Source: JAUUSJ01 sp964439395
GTDB lineage: Bacteria; Bacillota; Clostridia; Lachnospirales; Lachnospiraceae
Length of the DNA stretch: 64,000 bases
Direction of reading: 5' to 3'
NCBI GenBank assembly: GCA_964439395.1
Contig: CAYTNV010000007.1
Coordinates: 1-64,000, forward strand
A program made the position numbers and the translations under genes. The notes under the pieces are model-generated. The model was not told the origin of the DNA, searched no databases, and was given only the letters and a program-made list of their open reading frames with translations. Below, piece after piece: positions 1 to 9,660 of this stretch (positions are counted from its first letter, which is position 1; every line of letters starts with the position of its first letter).

Positions 1-43
1 ATTATTTTTCGTACTCTTTCGACTCTCTTGCGACGACTTTCAT

Positions 44-72
44 ATACTATCATATCTAAATTTCTTTGTCAA
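44..72 (-). promoter_or_regulatory. Strong sigma-A promoter firing off the left edge
   Basis: On the minus strand TTGACA (67-72) is followed by exactly 17 bases and TAGTAT (44-49), which is near consensus. Transcription would start around position 37 and run out of the window. The transcribed gene is not visible. The quality of the promoter is compatible with a stable-RNA operon, but that is inference. Confidence 0.6.
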
Positions 73-200
73 TAGAATTTTTCAAATTTTTTATTTTTTT
101 TAACTAGTAAAACAATTCTAACTCAACAGACGACAAAAGAAAAAGTCTTTTCTAGCTTCCATGTAAAAAAACTTCTACAAATCTAGAAAAAACTTTTTCT

Positions 201-246
201 AATCCCTCATTTCAATCTACTTACACAAGTAGGGGATTTTTATTCA
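201..246. terminator. Nested hairpin downstream of the Nudix gene
   Basis: AATCCC (201-206) pairs with GGGATT (233-238) around a second small stem, CTACTT (217-222) with AAGTAG (227-232). A T-rich run follows on the plus strand. On the minus strand a T-run comes only about ten bases later. It lies just past the stop codon of the minus-strand Nudix gene, so it may end that transcript or one arriving from the left. Confidence 0.4.
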
Positions 247-251
247 ATATT

Positions 252-704
252 TTAAAAATATTTTTTATTTCCCCAAAGATTCGCTTTTTTTAGATATAGA
301 TACTGACTATATGCATCCTCTAAAATTTGCTTTTCATTTGGGAAACGAAGCAAATGATATGCCTCATGAAACTTATAAAATCCCGAATCTACAAAATATT
401 CTTCTTTTTGTGGTTTTGTGTAATAACTATCAGCCATCATAAGATACCAATGCACACTTTTTAACACGGTATCCGATGGTGTATTAAAGGAATACTGACT
501 CTTCCCCACATATTTAATAATGGCCGCTTTTGCTCCTGATTCTTCCTTCACCTCTCTTAATGCCGTTTGTTTATATTCTTCTCCTGCTTCGACAGTACCC
601 TTCGGCAAAACCCATCCCTCATATTTATTCTTATAATTTTTATATAAAAGAAGGATTTTTCCTCTGAATATTACCACACCACCACAGCTTGTTGCCTCTA
701 TCAT
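252..704 (-). CDS. Nudix hydrolase
   Basis: A 150-residue Nudix-fold pyrophosphohydrolase, probably acting on a nucleoside diphosphate linked to another group; the substrate cannot be told from sequence. The Nudix box is complete: G-x5-E-x7-REVKEESG, with the metal-binding REVxEE core. I start it at the ATG at 704 because an AGGAGG ribosome site lies seven bases upstream; the longer frame opening at 746 has no such site. It is transcribed alone from the promoter at 788-816. It could be an MutT-like or Ap4A-type enzyme. Confidence 0.85.
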   Translation of the reverse strand: MIEATSCGGVVIFRGKILLLYKNYKNKYEGWVLPKGTVEAGEEYKQTALREVKEESGAKAAIIKYVGKSQYSFNTPSDTVLKSVHWYLMMADSYYTKPQKEEYFVDSGFYKFHEAYHLLRFPNEKQILEDAYSQYLYLKKANLWGNKKYF

Positions 705-787
705 AGCAATTCCTCCTGCACTATTTTCTATAAGGCTATGCACCATTCATCCTGAAAATATTGGTGTGTCTTTCTTTCCTTGTTTTT

Positions 788-816
788 AGTATAACCTTTT
801 TATTTCTATATTTCAA
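788..816 (-). promoter_or_regulatory. Promoter of the Nudix gene
   Basis: TTGAAA (811-816), 17-base spacer, TATACT (788-793) on the minus strand, ending about 84 bases before the chosen Nudix start. It lies between the PBP stop codon and the Nudix gene. Confidence 0.6.
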
Positions 817-844
817 CTAAAAGAAAAGGCTTTCCTCGTATTTT

Positions 845-2425
845 TTATGACTCATATAACTCATTATTATAATAAGAATCAAATATTTTTTTTGCGACTG
901 GAACAGCGTACTCTCTACCCGTTCCAGAATTTTCCACAATCACACTAACTACTAAATTCGATTCTTGCTCGTAAGAAGAAAATCCCACAAACCACGCATG
1001 AGCTCTCGTCTCCTCTGTATTACCATGTTCTGCAGATCCAGTTTTTCCGTATACTGTATATTGATCTGTATATAAATCTTTCGCACTGCCTGATTCGACA
1101 ACCGCACGTAAAAGACCTCTTAAAGTCTTTGCCTGATTTTCCGTCATCACAACTGCGAGTTCTTTAGCCTCTGTTTCTTCTAATACTCTCCCTTTATAAC
1201 TCTCTACATAGTCAATTAAAGTCGGTTTCATCATAATCCCCTTATTCGCCACTGCCGACATAATAAGTGCATTATGGAGTGGAGTAATCAAAGTTTCTCC
1301 CTGTCCTATCATAGTCTGAGGAATCTGTCCACTATCTGTTTTATTTGTCAACTCATATTTACTTTTTCTTACTTGCAAATCAAACGGAATCTTTTTATTA
1401 AACATTAATGTATTACAAGTATTATACATCTCTTTCATATTTAGCTTTGTTCCTATATTTACAAAAGAAGTATTACATGAATGTGCCATCGATTCCTTTA
1501 AATTTACCGTTCCATGAACAGTATTTTGATAACAATTTATAATGACTCCATTTTCTATAATACTTCCATCACAATCATATGAATACTCGTCATAAGTATC
1601 TGCATATTCTTTTATATATTCGAGCGCTGTTACCGTCTTAAAAGTAGATCCAGGAGCATACAAATCCTGAATCGCACGATTAAGCAATGTAGCATTCTCA
1701 TCTTCATTTGCCAATTCATCCCAAATTTCTTCCATATTGTTAGGATTAAAGTCGGGCTTAGAAACCATCGCCAGTATACGTCCAGTCGATGGCTCCATCG
1801 CAACTACCGCTCCCTCCTTTCCTTCCATAGCCTCATAGGCAGCCTTTTGTAATCTCGTATCAAGAGATGTCACTACATTATTCCCAGGATTTTTCTTATT
1901 TTGAAAAGATAAGATAATCTGTGTCAAAATACTAGCATCTGTCCCAAGCAATTTATAGCTGGCAGAAGATTCTAGTCCAGATTTCCCCTGAATATCATAT
2001 CCAACTACATGTGCAAACATATTCTCATACGGATACTCCCTCATCTCCTCACCGTCATCTCCGACAATTGTCTGTGCTAAAATCTTATCGTTGGAACTCA
2101 AAATCTTTCCTCGTTCGACTTTCTCAGCCTCCGAATTTTGCCTCTTATTATAAGGACTAGTAATTACCTGAGGTCCCTGAACAATAACAAAATATAAAAA
2201 ATATCCAATTAAAAGCATAAATAACGCAACAAATATATACGACATTCTTATAATATTCGCATTATGACTTTTGTTCTGCTTTGGCTCAAATATTTTTATA
2301 TACCATTTATCTTGAAAAGAACTCTTTTCTCCTTCTTCTTGCACTTTTCGTTTCTCGGATTTTGCTATTGTCTGCTCTTTATGCTTCCTGCTCTTCTTTT
2401 TCTCTATTTTCTCGTCTTGCTTCAT
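845..2425 (-). CDS. Class B penicillin-binding protein (transpeptidase)
   Basis: A 526-residue peptidoglycan D,D-transpeptidase that cross-links peptide stems outside the membrane. A Lys/Glu-rich cytoplasmic tail of about 60 residues precedes one membrane segment (about 60-83). All three active-site motifs of the penicillin-binding fold are present: STFK near 260, SCN near 316 and KTG near 461. The start at 2425 has a GGAGGAGG site just upstream, and puts the first 47 bases inside the end of the FtsW gene, so the two are probably translationally coupled. FtsW/RodA-PBP pairs act as one peptidoglycan polymerase-transpeptidase unit. It resembles the PbpA/FtsI group; whether it serves division, elongation or sporulation is not decided here. 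Confidence 0.9.
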   Translation of the reverse strand: MKQDEKIEKKKSRKHKEQTIAKSEKRKVQEEGEKSSFQDKWYIKIFEPKQNKSHNANIIRMSYIFVALFMLLIGYFLYFVIVQGPQVITSPYNKRQNSEAEKVERGKILSSNDKILAQTIVGDDGEEMREYPYENMFAHVVGYDIQGKSGLESSASYKLLGTDASILTQIILSFQNKKNPGNNVVTSLDTRLQKAAYEAMEGKEGAVVAMEPSTGRILAMVSKPDFNPNNMEEIWDELANEDENATLLNRAIQDLYAPGSTFKTVTALEYIKEYADTYDEYSYDCDGSIIENGVIINCYQNTVHGTVNLKESMAHSCNTSFVNIGTKLNMKEMYNTCNTLMFNKKIPFDLQVRKSKYELTNKTDSGQIPQTMIGQGETLITPLHNALIMSAVANKGIMMKPTLIDYVESYKGRVLEETEAKELAVVMTENQAKTLRGLLRAVVESGSAKDLYTDQYTVYGKTGSAEHGNTEETRAHAWFVGFSSYEQESNLVVSVIVENSGTGREYAVPVAKKIFDSYYNNELYES

Positions 2426-3734
2426 ACTTCTCCTCCTCCCAATCAGCTGCCATACATAGTCCCTGAATAATATTAAAGATAAGTAGAGTGCCGGCAACAG
2501 AGCTTCCCCCATAGCTTATGAACGGTAATGTCACTCCTGTGGATGGAATAAACTTTGTTGCTCCGCCAATTGTCAAAAACACCTGAAAAATATAACATGT
2601 TCCAAATCCAATCGCCAAAAGTTTATGAAATAATTTTTTTGTCTTAATTGCAATATACACACAGGTTAGAAATATACTTAGGCAGATTAAAATTAAACAA
2701 ACTGCAAAAATTGCCCCAAACTCCTCTGAAATTGCAGAAAAAATAAAATCCTCCTCCACAACTGGAATATCTGTCGGACGTCCCTGTGTAAGACCTGTAC
2801 CAAAAATTCCACCTGTTCCAATTGCGAATAAAGATTGGGCTACCTGCCATCCCTGTTCTTTAACATTGGACCATGGATCGCTCCATGCCTGAATACGAAC
2901 TCTCACATGTGAAAACAAAGAATACGATAACAAAGATGCTATCACACCGAGCCCTAATCCTCCGAAGAAATAAATTGCCCTCCCTGTGGCAACATAACAC
3001 ATAACAATAAAAATAACAAAATAAAGTAATGCTCCACCTAAATCCTTTTCTGTTACTAAAATCATAACATGGATTGCCGATAGAACGCTGACAATCGCTA
3101 CTTGTTTAAAATCTGCAGCATAGTTTAGCATAGCTGCAAGGAAAAATACAAATAATATTTTTACAAACTCAGATGGCTGAAGCGCTAAACTTCCAATTTT
3201 TATCCAGTTTGTCGATCCATTAATGGTAGAACCAATCACAAATACAAGCGAGAGACATACAATACCCAAAATCCCATAAATATATCCCATTTTCGCTAAA
3301 ATACCAAATTTCTTTACCATAATCGGGATCACTCCAGCTATCACAAAAGCAACAGCCATAATCAATGCCTGACGAATTGCCTTATCAAAAGAAAGTCTAG
3401 TCAACATCATAAGTCCTATTACAATTAAAAAAAACATATTATTGAGCAATAACCTAGAACTTCCCTCGTATATCCTGAGATAAATCACCATAAATGCCTT
3501 TATCACAACTAATTGAATTACATAAAATACTAAAACCTTAATATTTTTTGTCTGTATCACTAAAATAAAATATCCCACTAAGTGAAATAAAAATAGCAAG
3601 CCCTCCTGGTAATTTAAAACCCATTCTTTTCTATTTGAATTTTGATTACGGAAGGCCATAAAACTAAAAAGTGTATATAGTGCACAAATAAAAAGTATTA
3701 GATACTTCAATAATGAAGTCAGAATATTTGCCAT
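2379..3734 (-). CDS. FtsW/RodA/SpoVE family glycosyltransferase
   Basis: A 451-residue polytopic SEDS protein with about ten or more membrane segments. Family signatures include the stretch QPSEFVKI near the middle, EEFGAIFAV, and the C-terminal PFISYGGSS motif. SEDS proteins polymerise lipid II into glycan strands together with a class B PBP, and the next gene is exactly such a PBP. The protein carries an extra N-terminal block of membrane segments (residues about 5-120) compared with minimal RodA, and a charged C-terminal tail rich in Glu and Arg. An AGGTG site precedes the ATG. FtsW, RodA and SpoVE cannot be separated with confidence from sequence alone. Confidence 0.9.
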   Translation of the reverse strand: MANILTSLLKYLILFICALYTLFSFMAFRNQNSNRKEWVLNYQEGLLFLFHLVGYFILVIQTKNIKVLVFYVIQLVVIKAFMVIYLRIYEGSSRLLLNNMFFLIVIGLMMLTRLSFDKAIRQALIMAVAFVIAGVIPIMVKKFGILAKMGYIYGILGIVCLSLVFVIGSTINGSTNWIKIGSLALQPSEFVKILFVFFLAAMLNYAADFKQVAIVSVLSAIHVMILVTEKDLGGALLYFVIFIVMCYVATGRAIYFFGGLGLGVIASLLSYSLFSHVRVRIQAWSDPWSNVKEQGWQVAQSLFAIGTGGIFGTGLTQGRPTDIPVVEEDFIFSAISEEFGAIFAVCLILICLSIFLTCVYIAIKTKKLFHKLLAIGFGTCYIFQVFLTIGGATKFIPSTGVTLPFISYGGSSVAGTLLIFNIIQGLCMAADWEEEKYEARRENREKEEQEA

Positions 3735-3742
3735 ATTATCAC

Positions 3743-6136
3743 CTACTCTATTCCTCTTTTAAAATGACCTCTTGTGAATTTTTGTTGTTTTTTTATTTTC
3801 TTTTTTCCTCTTAAGTATATCCCACAAAATTCATCTATAATTTGCTCTGCCTCTTTTATTGTCTCATCCACCAAATGAAGCCGAAGCTGATTTGGCGCAA
3901 TCTCCTCTATATCTTTCTGGCAGTCAAGCAAGGAAAATGGAATGCCATTATAAATAAGATTATAACAATATCTACATTCTGTTCCTACGATAAATTCCTT
4001 CTCATATCGATCCTTTAAGACAAGATACTCCTCTTTTTGATTGCAACATCCCATCGTCTTTTTTACACACTGTGTAGATATCATAAGCGGAAATCTACTA
4101 TAGCATATCATATCTGCCATAGGAAATACAAGCTCTTTTAATTCTTTTTCTCGAAGCTCTATCGGATAAGTAAAAGATATTTTTTCTCCCATACTGACAA
4201 AAAAATCAATTGCCTCCTGATTATAACAATAAAGAGAATATTCTATCTTTATCTCCTTTTTGTATTCTGGATTTCTAACCAAAAATGCAAACGAATCTAT
4301 ATTTCGAACAAGTAACCCGTCATGTTCTCCAAAAAATAATTCTTTTTTATAGAGCTCGTACTCTTTTCTTGCATTTTCCCTAAAAACATAAGGCATCATA
4401 TAATATATCTTTTTTCCAGCTATCTTACAGCTTTTTGTTATCTCTTTCATTTCATCAAATGAAAGCTTTGAAAGCTCCATATAAATAGAGGATATCTCTT
4501 CTTTTTGTAATAACATAGAAAGATATTCTCTTTTCATAATGGAGACGACAATATTAGGGGTCTTTAATACTTTTGATGTTTTATTATACAAATCATCTCT
4601 CCCCATAAGGGTATGAAACGAAGCATGCTCAGATGGACAATACGGTTTCGCCCTTCTTCGAAACGAAAATAAAATTTTTTCTCTCACCTTGGCAAGCGCT
4701 TCTCTTCGAATCTTTTTTAAGACAGAGACAGGTAAAAAACAATTTCCTTCTATATTCACTGTCAAATTCTCAAAATAAAATTCTGTCTCCCTCATCTGAT
4801 CTATCTTAGAAAGCACCTGTTCTTTAGTCATCGGATTTTTCTTTGCCTCTTCTACGATATCTCCCTCTACTTTACAAGAAACTTCGCCATATGATAATAT
4901 TATACGAAGCTTTTCCCCCACCTTAGCAAATACTTGTCCTTTTATTCCTACTCTTACATCTTTTTGTATTATATTTTCTTGTATTTGTTCTAAGAGATTT
5001 GGGCTTTTCACCCGATATATCTTTTGTCCTTTTTTGATTGATTTTATTTTTTTTGCATTTAAAGTGATTTTTTCACCTTTTCTCGCCTGTACGGGGGAAG
5101 TAAGCTCTACTCCTCCATCTTTTGTATGTATTTCTAATACATCTTGTTTCTCAATCGAGTGAGCCGTCCGAAACTGAATTTGATTTCCATTTATTCGCTC
5201 AACCTCACCTAAAAAAACTCCCATATGATTTGGTCTTTCTATTGCCATCATATTTTTTCCATTTTTTTGCTCATAATATCCAGAATGGAATCCTCCGCGG
5301 TTATAAAGCTCTAAGAGAATTTTTTCATCCTCTTTGGATACTTTATATTCTTTTTGCGCCTCATACAAATCAATATATTTTCTATAAATACTTGTCACTG
5401 CTGCCACATACTCTGCTCTTTTCATTCTTCCTTCTATTTTAAAAGAATAAATACCCGCATCCATAAGTTTTGGCAAAATAGAAACTGCTGCCATATCTTT
5501 AGGACTTAAATAATACGCCTGTTTTCCTCTCAGCTCATAAGGCAATCTGCAAGGCTGGGCACATCTTCCACGGTTTCCACTTCTCCCGCCGAGAATGCTA
5601 CTCATAAGACATTGACCAGAATAGCAATAACAAAGCGCTCCATGTACAAAACTCTCAATCTCCAAACCTGTCCTCTGCTTAATCTCTATAATCTCATCCA
5701 AAGATAATTCTCTCGCCGTCACAACTCTCTTTACGCCAAGTTCTTTAAGAAGCATGGCTGCCGACGAGCCAACCACATTCATCTGTGTACTTGCATGAAT
5801 ATCCAAATCTGGAAAATGCTTTTTAACAAAAGATAATACACCAAAATCTTGCACAATTACCGCATCCAATCCAGCTTCGTAATATGGAAGTAAATATTCG
5901 TATAATTCATTCATCTCCTCTGGCTTTAAAAGCGTATTCACTGTCATATATAATTTTTTTCCATGAAGATGCACATAATCGATAGCTTCTATCATCCTAT
6001 CTACTTCCAAATTATCTGCATAAGCTCGCGCTCCAAATCTTTGTCCTCCAATATAGACTGCATCTGCCCCTGCTTTTATAGCTGCAACAAGACTCTCATA
6101 AGAACCTGCTGGAGCTAATAACTCAAATTTACTCAT
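3743..6136 (-). CDS. U32 peptidase-family protein (RlhA-like, long form)
   Basis: A 797-residue U32-family protein. The N-terminal half starts with the typical ELLAPAGS stretch and carries the cysteine cluster around GRCAQPCRLPYEL; the C-terminal half is an extended domain ending in further cysteines (CRYCYN) and a basic tail. Bacterial U32 members such as RlhA and TrhP are implicated in hydroxylation of 23S rRNA or tRNA, despite the peptidase name; which RNA is served here is inference. I start it at ATG 6136, overlapping the zapA stop by eight bases. A longer reading from a TTG would add eleven basic residues without a better ribosome site. It lies in a run with zapA, as in many Clostridia. 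Confidence 0.85.
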   Translation of the reverse strand: MSKFELLAPAGSYESLVAAIKAGADAVYIGGQRFGARAYADNLEVDRMIEAIDYVHLHGKKLYMTVNTLLKPEEMNELYEYLLPYYEAGLDAVIVQDFGVLSFVKKHFPDLDIHASTQMNVVGSSAAMLLKELGVKRVVTARELSLDEIIEIKQRTGLEIESFVHGALCYCYSGQCLMSSILGGRSGNRGRCAQPCRLPYELRGKQAYYLSPKDMAAVSILPKLMDAGIYSFKIEGRMKRAEYVAAVTSIYRKYIDLYEAQKEYKVSKEDEKILLELYNRGGFHSGYYEQKNGKNMMAIERPNHMGVFLGEVERINGNQIQFRTAHSIEKQDVLEIHTKDGGVELTSPVQARKGEKITLNAKKIKSIKKGQKIYRVKSPNLLEQIQENIIQKDVRVGIKGQVFAKVGEKLRIILSYGEVSCKVEGDIVEEAKKNPMTKEQVLSKIDQMRETEFYFENLTVNIEGNCFLPVSVLKKIRREALAKVREKILFSFRRRAKPYCPSEHASFHTLMGRDDLYNKTSKVLKTPNIVVSIMKREYLSMLLQKEEISSIYMELSKLSFDEMKEITKSCKIAGKKIYYMMPYVFRENARKEYELYKKELFFGEHDGLLVRNIDSFAFLVRNPEYKKEIKIEYSLYCYNQEAIDFFVSMGEKISFTYPIELREKELKELVFPMADMICYSRFPLMISTQCVKKTMGCCNQKEEYLVLKDRYEKEFIVGTECRYCYNLIYNGIPFSLLDCQKDIEEIAPNQLRLHLVDETIKEAEQIIDEFCGIYLRGKKKIKKQQKFTRGHFKRGIE

Positions 6137-6494
6137 TTTTTTTCTTCTTTTCCTTTTTTGATTCTCCAAGCATTTGCTTTGCCATAGATTGTTTCATTTG
6201 AAGTTCTTCCAACTTTTCCTCTAATACAGCAATATCTCTGTCTTTTTTGGCAAGCTGTTCTTTTAATTCACTAATTATTCCCTTTGCCTTAAATAAATCA
6301 TCTGCAATATTTAAAGAGAGTAAAATATTTTGATAATCCTTTGTCATTCTCTTATAATTCGAGTTTTTCTTAAATTCATGGATTTTTCCGTTAAAATAAT
6401 TAATAATTCTTTGTACATGTTCTCCTGTATCCTCTGTCGCTAATGTATATAATTTACCATCAATTAATACTTCCATTGTTTTCTTGGTAGCCAT
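6129..6494 (-). CDS. zapA: Cell division protein ZapA
   Basis: A 121-residue ZapA-like protein: a short N-terminal globular part with the VLIDGKLYTLAT strand, then a long coiled coil (about residues 45-105) and a Lys-rich tail. ZapA bundles FtsZ filaments and stabilises the division ring. Two ATGs lie close together. The second, at 6494, has a good distance to the GGAGG site (six bases), whereas the first touches it, so I take the second. The gene overlaps the U32 gene and lies close to the FtsW/PBP pair, which fits a division role. Confidence 0.8.
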   Translation of the reverse strand: MATKKTMEVLIDGKLYTLATEDTGEHVQRIINYFNGKIHEFKKNSNYKRMTKDYQNILLSLNIADDLFKAKGIISELKEQLAKKDRDIAVLEEKLEELQMKQSMAKQMLGESKKEKKKKNE

Positions 6495-6597
6495 TTTCAT
6501 CCTCCTCTAGTTTTTATTAAAAATTTATATGAATACCGAAAGAAAAAAATTTAATTATGCACTTAAATACTTTTCACAATCAATCTTTTTTACTATG

Positions 6598-7605
6598 TTA
6601 ATTTTCTGTCTGCGGCATCTGCAATCCAAAATGCCGATATGTTTTTTCGGTCACCATTCTTCCTCTCGGTGTTCTCTGTATCAACCCATTTTGAATAAGA
6701 AAAGGTTCATAAACCTCTTCTATCGTTCCTCTATCTTCTCCAATTGCGGCTGCCAATGTATCCAATCCCACTGGTTTGCCACCAAATGTATCCATAATTG
6801 TAAATAAAATTCTTCTGTCAAGTTGGTCGAGCCCAAGTGCATCTACCTCTAATTGATCCAATGCAGATTTTGCGACCTCATACGTAATAATTCCCTTATA
6901 AGATACTTCCGCAAAGTCTCTCACTCTCTTTAAGAGACGATTTGCAAGCCTTGGAGTTCCTCTAGAACGACTGGCCATTTCTATAGCTCCCTCTTTTTCA
7001 ATCTCTACGCTAAGTTTTTTTGCCGAGTTTAAAATGATTGTTGTAAGCTGTTTTGTCGTATAAAATTCCAATCGATTTACTACTCCAAACCGGTCTCGAA
7101 GAGGAGCTGTGAGCATACCTGCCCTCGTTGTCGCACCAACCAATGTAAATTTTGGCAAATCAAGCCGAATCGACTTTGCAGCTGCTCCCTTGCCAATCAT
7201 GATATCTATTGCATAATCTTCCATCGCTGGATAGAGCACTTCTTCTACCTGTCTATTTAATCTATGAATCTCATCGATAAATAAAACGTCATTTTCTGAG
7301 AGCCCATTTAAAATCGCCGCAAGTTCTCCTGGCTTTTCTATTGCTGGTCCAGATGTAATTTTTAAATTCACTCCCATCTCATTGGCAATAATACCTGCAA
7401 GTGTTGTCTTGCCAAGACCTGGAGGTCCATATAAAAGTACATGGTCTAATACTTCATTTCTATTTCTAGCAGCTTGAATAAATACTTTTAGATTATTTTT
7501 TACTTTTGTCTGCCCTATATAGTCTTTTAACATCTGTGGGCGCAGATTACTTTCCACACTTATATCTTCTTCTATCAATTCCGTTGTAATCATTCTATCT
7601 TGCAT
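6598..7605 (-). CDS. ruvB: Holliday junction branch migration helicase RuvB
   Basis: A 335-residue AAA+ motor that drives RuvA-bound Holliday junctions. The Walker A motif GPPGLGKT, Walker B FIDEIHR, sensor GATTRAG and the C-terminal winged helix ending in GRMVTEKTYRHFG are all present. I start it at ATG 7605 (MQDRMITTEL), with AGGAG eleven bases upstream; thirteen more residues are possible but lack a site. It sits directly behind ruvA. No ruvC is in the window. Confidence 0.95.
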   Translation of the reverse strand: MQDRMITTELIEEDISVESNLRPQMLKDYIGQTKVKNNLKVFIQAARNRNEVLDHVLLYGPPGLGKTTLAGIIANEMGVNLKITSGPAIEKPGELAAILNGLSENDVLFIDEIHRLNRQVEEVLYPAMEDYAIDIMIGKGAAAKSIRLDLPKFTLVGATTRAGMLTAPLRDRFGVVNRLEFYTTKQLTTIILNSAKKLSVEIEKEGAIEMASRSRGTPRLANRLLKRVRDFAEVSYKGIITYEVAKSALDQLEVDALGLDQLDRRILFTIMDTFGGKPVGLDTLAAAIGEDRGTIEEVYEPFLIQNGLIQRTPRGRMVTEKTYRHFGLQMPQTEN

Positions 7606-7648
7606 TGTTTTGTACACTCCTGTGATACATTTTACTTCCTTCATTTCA

Positions 7649-8260
7649 TTAAATAAATTTTCGAAGAGCAGCTTTTAACAAAGTTTCTGTATCCATCTCT
7701 TCTTTTCCCTCTACCGAACGCACTGCTCTTAATGCCTCTGCATTGCTATATCCGAGACTGATAAGCCCTTGAACAGCCATATACTGCGCATCTTCGCTGT
7801 CTTTGACAGATTCTTGATTGGTTTCTTCTAAAATTTCTTTCTCTATTCCGAAGACTTCCTCTATCTTGAGCTTATCCTTCAATTCTATAATAAGACGTTT
7901 GGCTCCCTTTGGTCCAATTCCCGGCGTCTTCGCAATCGTCTTAGAATCATCGCTTAACACTGCATAAGCTAATTCTTCTATCGTAAGAGTAGATAATATT
8001 GCTACTGCCGCCTTTGGTCCGATTCCATTAACCCCAATCAGCATCTGAAAAACTTCCCTCTCCTCATACTTTAAAAAACCATAAAGACAGAGTATATCTT
8101 CTCTCACATACATATAAGTATATACTTTTATTATATCTCCCAGCTTTATGGATTTTCCAGTCAAGTCAGGAGTCTTAATATCATATCCAATCCCCTGACA
8201 TTCCACTACAATACTATCTTCTCTTTGTTCTTCTAATCTTCCTTTTATATATGAAATCAT
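7649..8260 (-). CDS. ruvA: Holliday junction protein RuvA
   Basis: A 203-residue RuvA, which binds four-way junctions as a tetramer and loads RuvB. The OB-fold N-terminus (MISYIKGRLEE), paired helix-hairpin-helix motifs (GVNGIGPKAA and TPGIGPKGAKRLI) and the small C-terminal RuvB-binding domain (about 150-203) are recognisable. It is the first gene of the ruvAB transcript, with its own promoter at 8384-8411. Confidence 0.95.
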   Translation of the reverse strand: MISYIKGRLEEQREDSIVVECQGIGYDIKTPDLTGKSIKLGDIIKVYTYMYVREDILCLYGFLKYEEREVFQMLIGVNGIGPKAAVAILSTLTIEELAYAVLSDDSKTIAKTPGIGPKGAKRLIIELKDKLKIEEVFGIEKEILEETNQESVKDSEDAQYMAVQGLISLGYSNAEALRAVRSVEGKEEMDTETLLKAALRKFI

Positions 8261-8383
8261 GTAGCTACCTACTTTTCTGTAAATTTTATTTTATACGCAT
8301 CTAAGCATACTGCATTCTATGCCTTCTGAGCTAAAGCAGCTTATGCTGTTTTATAAAATATAAAAGGCAACTCGCCTCTTAAC

Positions 8384-8411
8384 AGTATAACACAAAAAAC
8401 GCGCAAAACAA
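8384..8411 (-). promoter_or_regulatory. Promoter of ruvAB
   Basis: TTGTTT (8406-8411), 16-base spacer, TATACT (8384-8389) on the minus strand. The first transcribed bases form a small hairpin (AAGAGGC with GCCTTTT around GAGTT, near 8364-8381). No LexA-type box is evident to me. Confidence 0.5.
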
Positions 8412-8439
8412 CCTTAAGTTTTTCTTATCTATTACGGTA

Positions 8440-8468
8440 TTGACCCTCAAAAATTTTTCTATTAAAAT
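8440..8468 (+). promoter_or_regulatory. Promoter of the YprB-like gene
   Basis: TTGACC (8440-8445), 17-base spacer, TAAAAT (8463-8468), about 65 bases before the plus-strand ATG at 8534. It lies back to back with the ruvA promoter. Confidence 0.5.
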
Positions 8469-8533
8469 AGTCAAAGTAATATATAAAAATCAGAGTTTTA
8501 TATTCTATAATCACAGTAGAAAGGATACTATTT

Positions 8534-9607
8534 ATGTTCACAGTTGAAAAAAATTTATCTTATATAGAAAATACGACTTTATCCCTCATACCATCAAACT
8601 ATATTTTTTTTGATATTGAGACAACTGGCTTAAAAAAGGAATCTACTTTCCTCTACCTAATTGGATGTATTTATTTTAAGGATCATAGTTGGAATTTTAT
8701 TCAATTATTTAATGATGACGGCAATTCAGAAGAAGAAATAATCTGCTCTTTTTTCTCACTTCTTCATCCTGACACTTGTCTTATACATTATAACGGTATC
8801 AGATTTGACGTACCTTATATAGATTATAAAAGAAAAATATATAAACTACAAACAAATTTATATCTTTTTTCTCATCTAGATTTATACTGCGAATTTTCTA
8901 AATTAAAAAATATACTTATGCTAGATGGAAGAAAACAAAAAGATTTAGAAAAATTTTTTGGTTTATCCAGAGAAGATAAACTAAATGGAGGAGAGTTAAT
9001 TCCTATGTATTTCTCTTATCAAAAGACGCAAAACAAAAAATTACTTTCTCTCCTTCTTCTTCATAATAAAGATGATATATTAGGTCTATTCTCCCTTCTT
9101 ACATATTTCTTGCCGTATAATAGACTAAATAATAAAAACTTAACTATAAAAAACTTGACAAAAATGAATGATATTTTAACTATCTCTTTTTCTCTTCCTC
9201 TTCCCCTTCCAAAAGAATTTAGAAGAAAAAAAGATGGAACTGATTTTCAAATTGAAAAAGACAGCGGAATTTTCTCACTCCTTATACCAAAACAGGAGTT
9301 AAAATTTTTCTATCCTAATTATAAAGAATACTATTATCTCCCAGAAGAAGATTATGCCATCCATAAAAGCATCGCACAATTTGTAAATAAAAATTATCGA
9401 AAAAAAGCAACTGCCAAAACTTGTTATCAAAAAAAAGAAGGCGAATTTCTTCCCATCTATAAAACTTTTCCAAAAGAAATTTTGACTCAATTAGAACAAT
9501 TTCGCATGGAGTATTCTCATAAACAAATTTATATTGAATATAAAAAAGAGCTTTCCCTCGATTTTTGGAAGCTTTATATCCATTCCTATTATCTGTCATT
9601 ATTATAA
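8534..9607 (+). CDS. YprB-type RNase H-like exonuclease
   Basis: A 357-residue protein with an N-terminal RNase H-like (DEDD exonuclease) domain, residues about 20-190. The first acidic motif is FDIETTG, the second region is HYNGIRFDVPYID, and the last acidic pair is in HNKDDILGLFSL, as in the YprB ribonuclease H-like family. The remaining 160 residues are Lys/Tyr-rich without recognisable motifs; Bacillus YprB is also longer than the nuclease domain. Substrate and pathway are not known for the family with certainty. It is a single gene with a shared terminator at its end, and its codon use is markedly AT-rich. Confidence 0.75.
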   Translation: MFTVEKNLSYIENTTLSLIPSNYIFFDIETTGLKKESTFLYLIGCIYFKDHSWNFIQLFNDDGNSEEEIICSFFSLLHPDTCLIHYNGIRFDVPYIDYKRKIYKLQTNLYLFSHLDLYCEFSKLKNILMLDGRKQKDLEKFFGLSREDKLNGGELIPMYFSYQKTQNKKLLSLLLLHNKDDILGLFSLLTYFLPYNRLNNKNLTIKNLTKMNDILTISFSLPLPLPKEFRRKKDGTDFQIEKDSGIFSLLIPKQELKFFYPNYKEYYYLPEEDYAIHKSIAQFVNKNYRKKATAKTCYQKKEGEFLPIYKTFPKEILTQLEQFRMEYSHKQIYIEYKKELSLDFWKLYIHSYYLSLL

Positions 9608-9611
9608 ATAT

Positions 9612-9660
9612 ATAAAAAAAGGGTGATGCAAATCTGCGTCACCCTTAAAAAATTTTTTAT
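9612..9660. terminator. Bidirectional terminator
   Basis: AGGGTGATGCA pairs with TGCGTCACCCT (9620-9645) with one wobble. A-run on the left and T-run on the right make it work in both directions, serving the convergent YprB-like and ispH-rpsA genes. Confidence 0.85.

Noticed and set aside
1..250. A gene at the left edge.
   Set aside because: No frame with a ribosome site; only a promoter and a hairpin are visible.
8306..8320. A 15-base word (CATACTGCATTCTAT) shared with 57099-57113, suggesting a repeated element.
   Set aside because: Matches of this length are expected by chance a few times in 64 kb of AT-rich DNA, and the similarity around them is weak.
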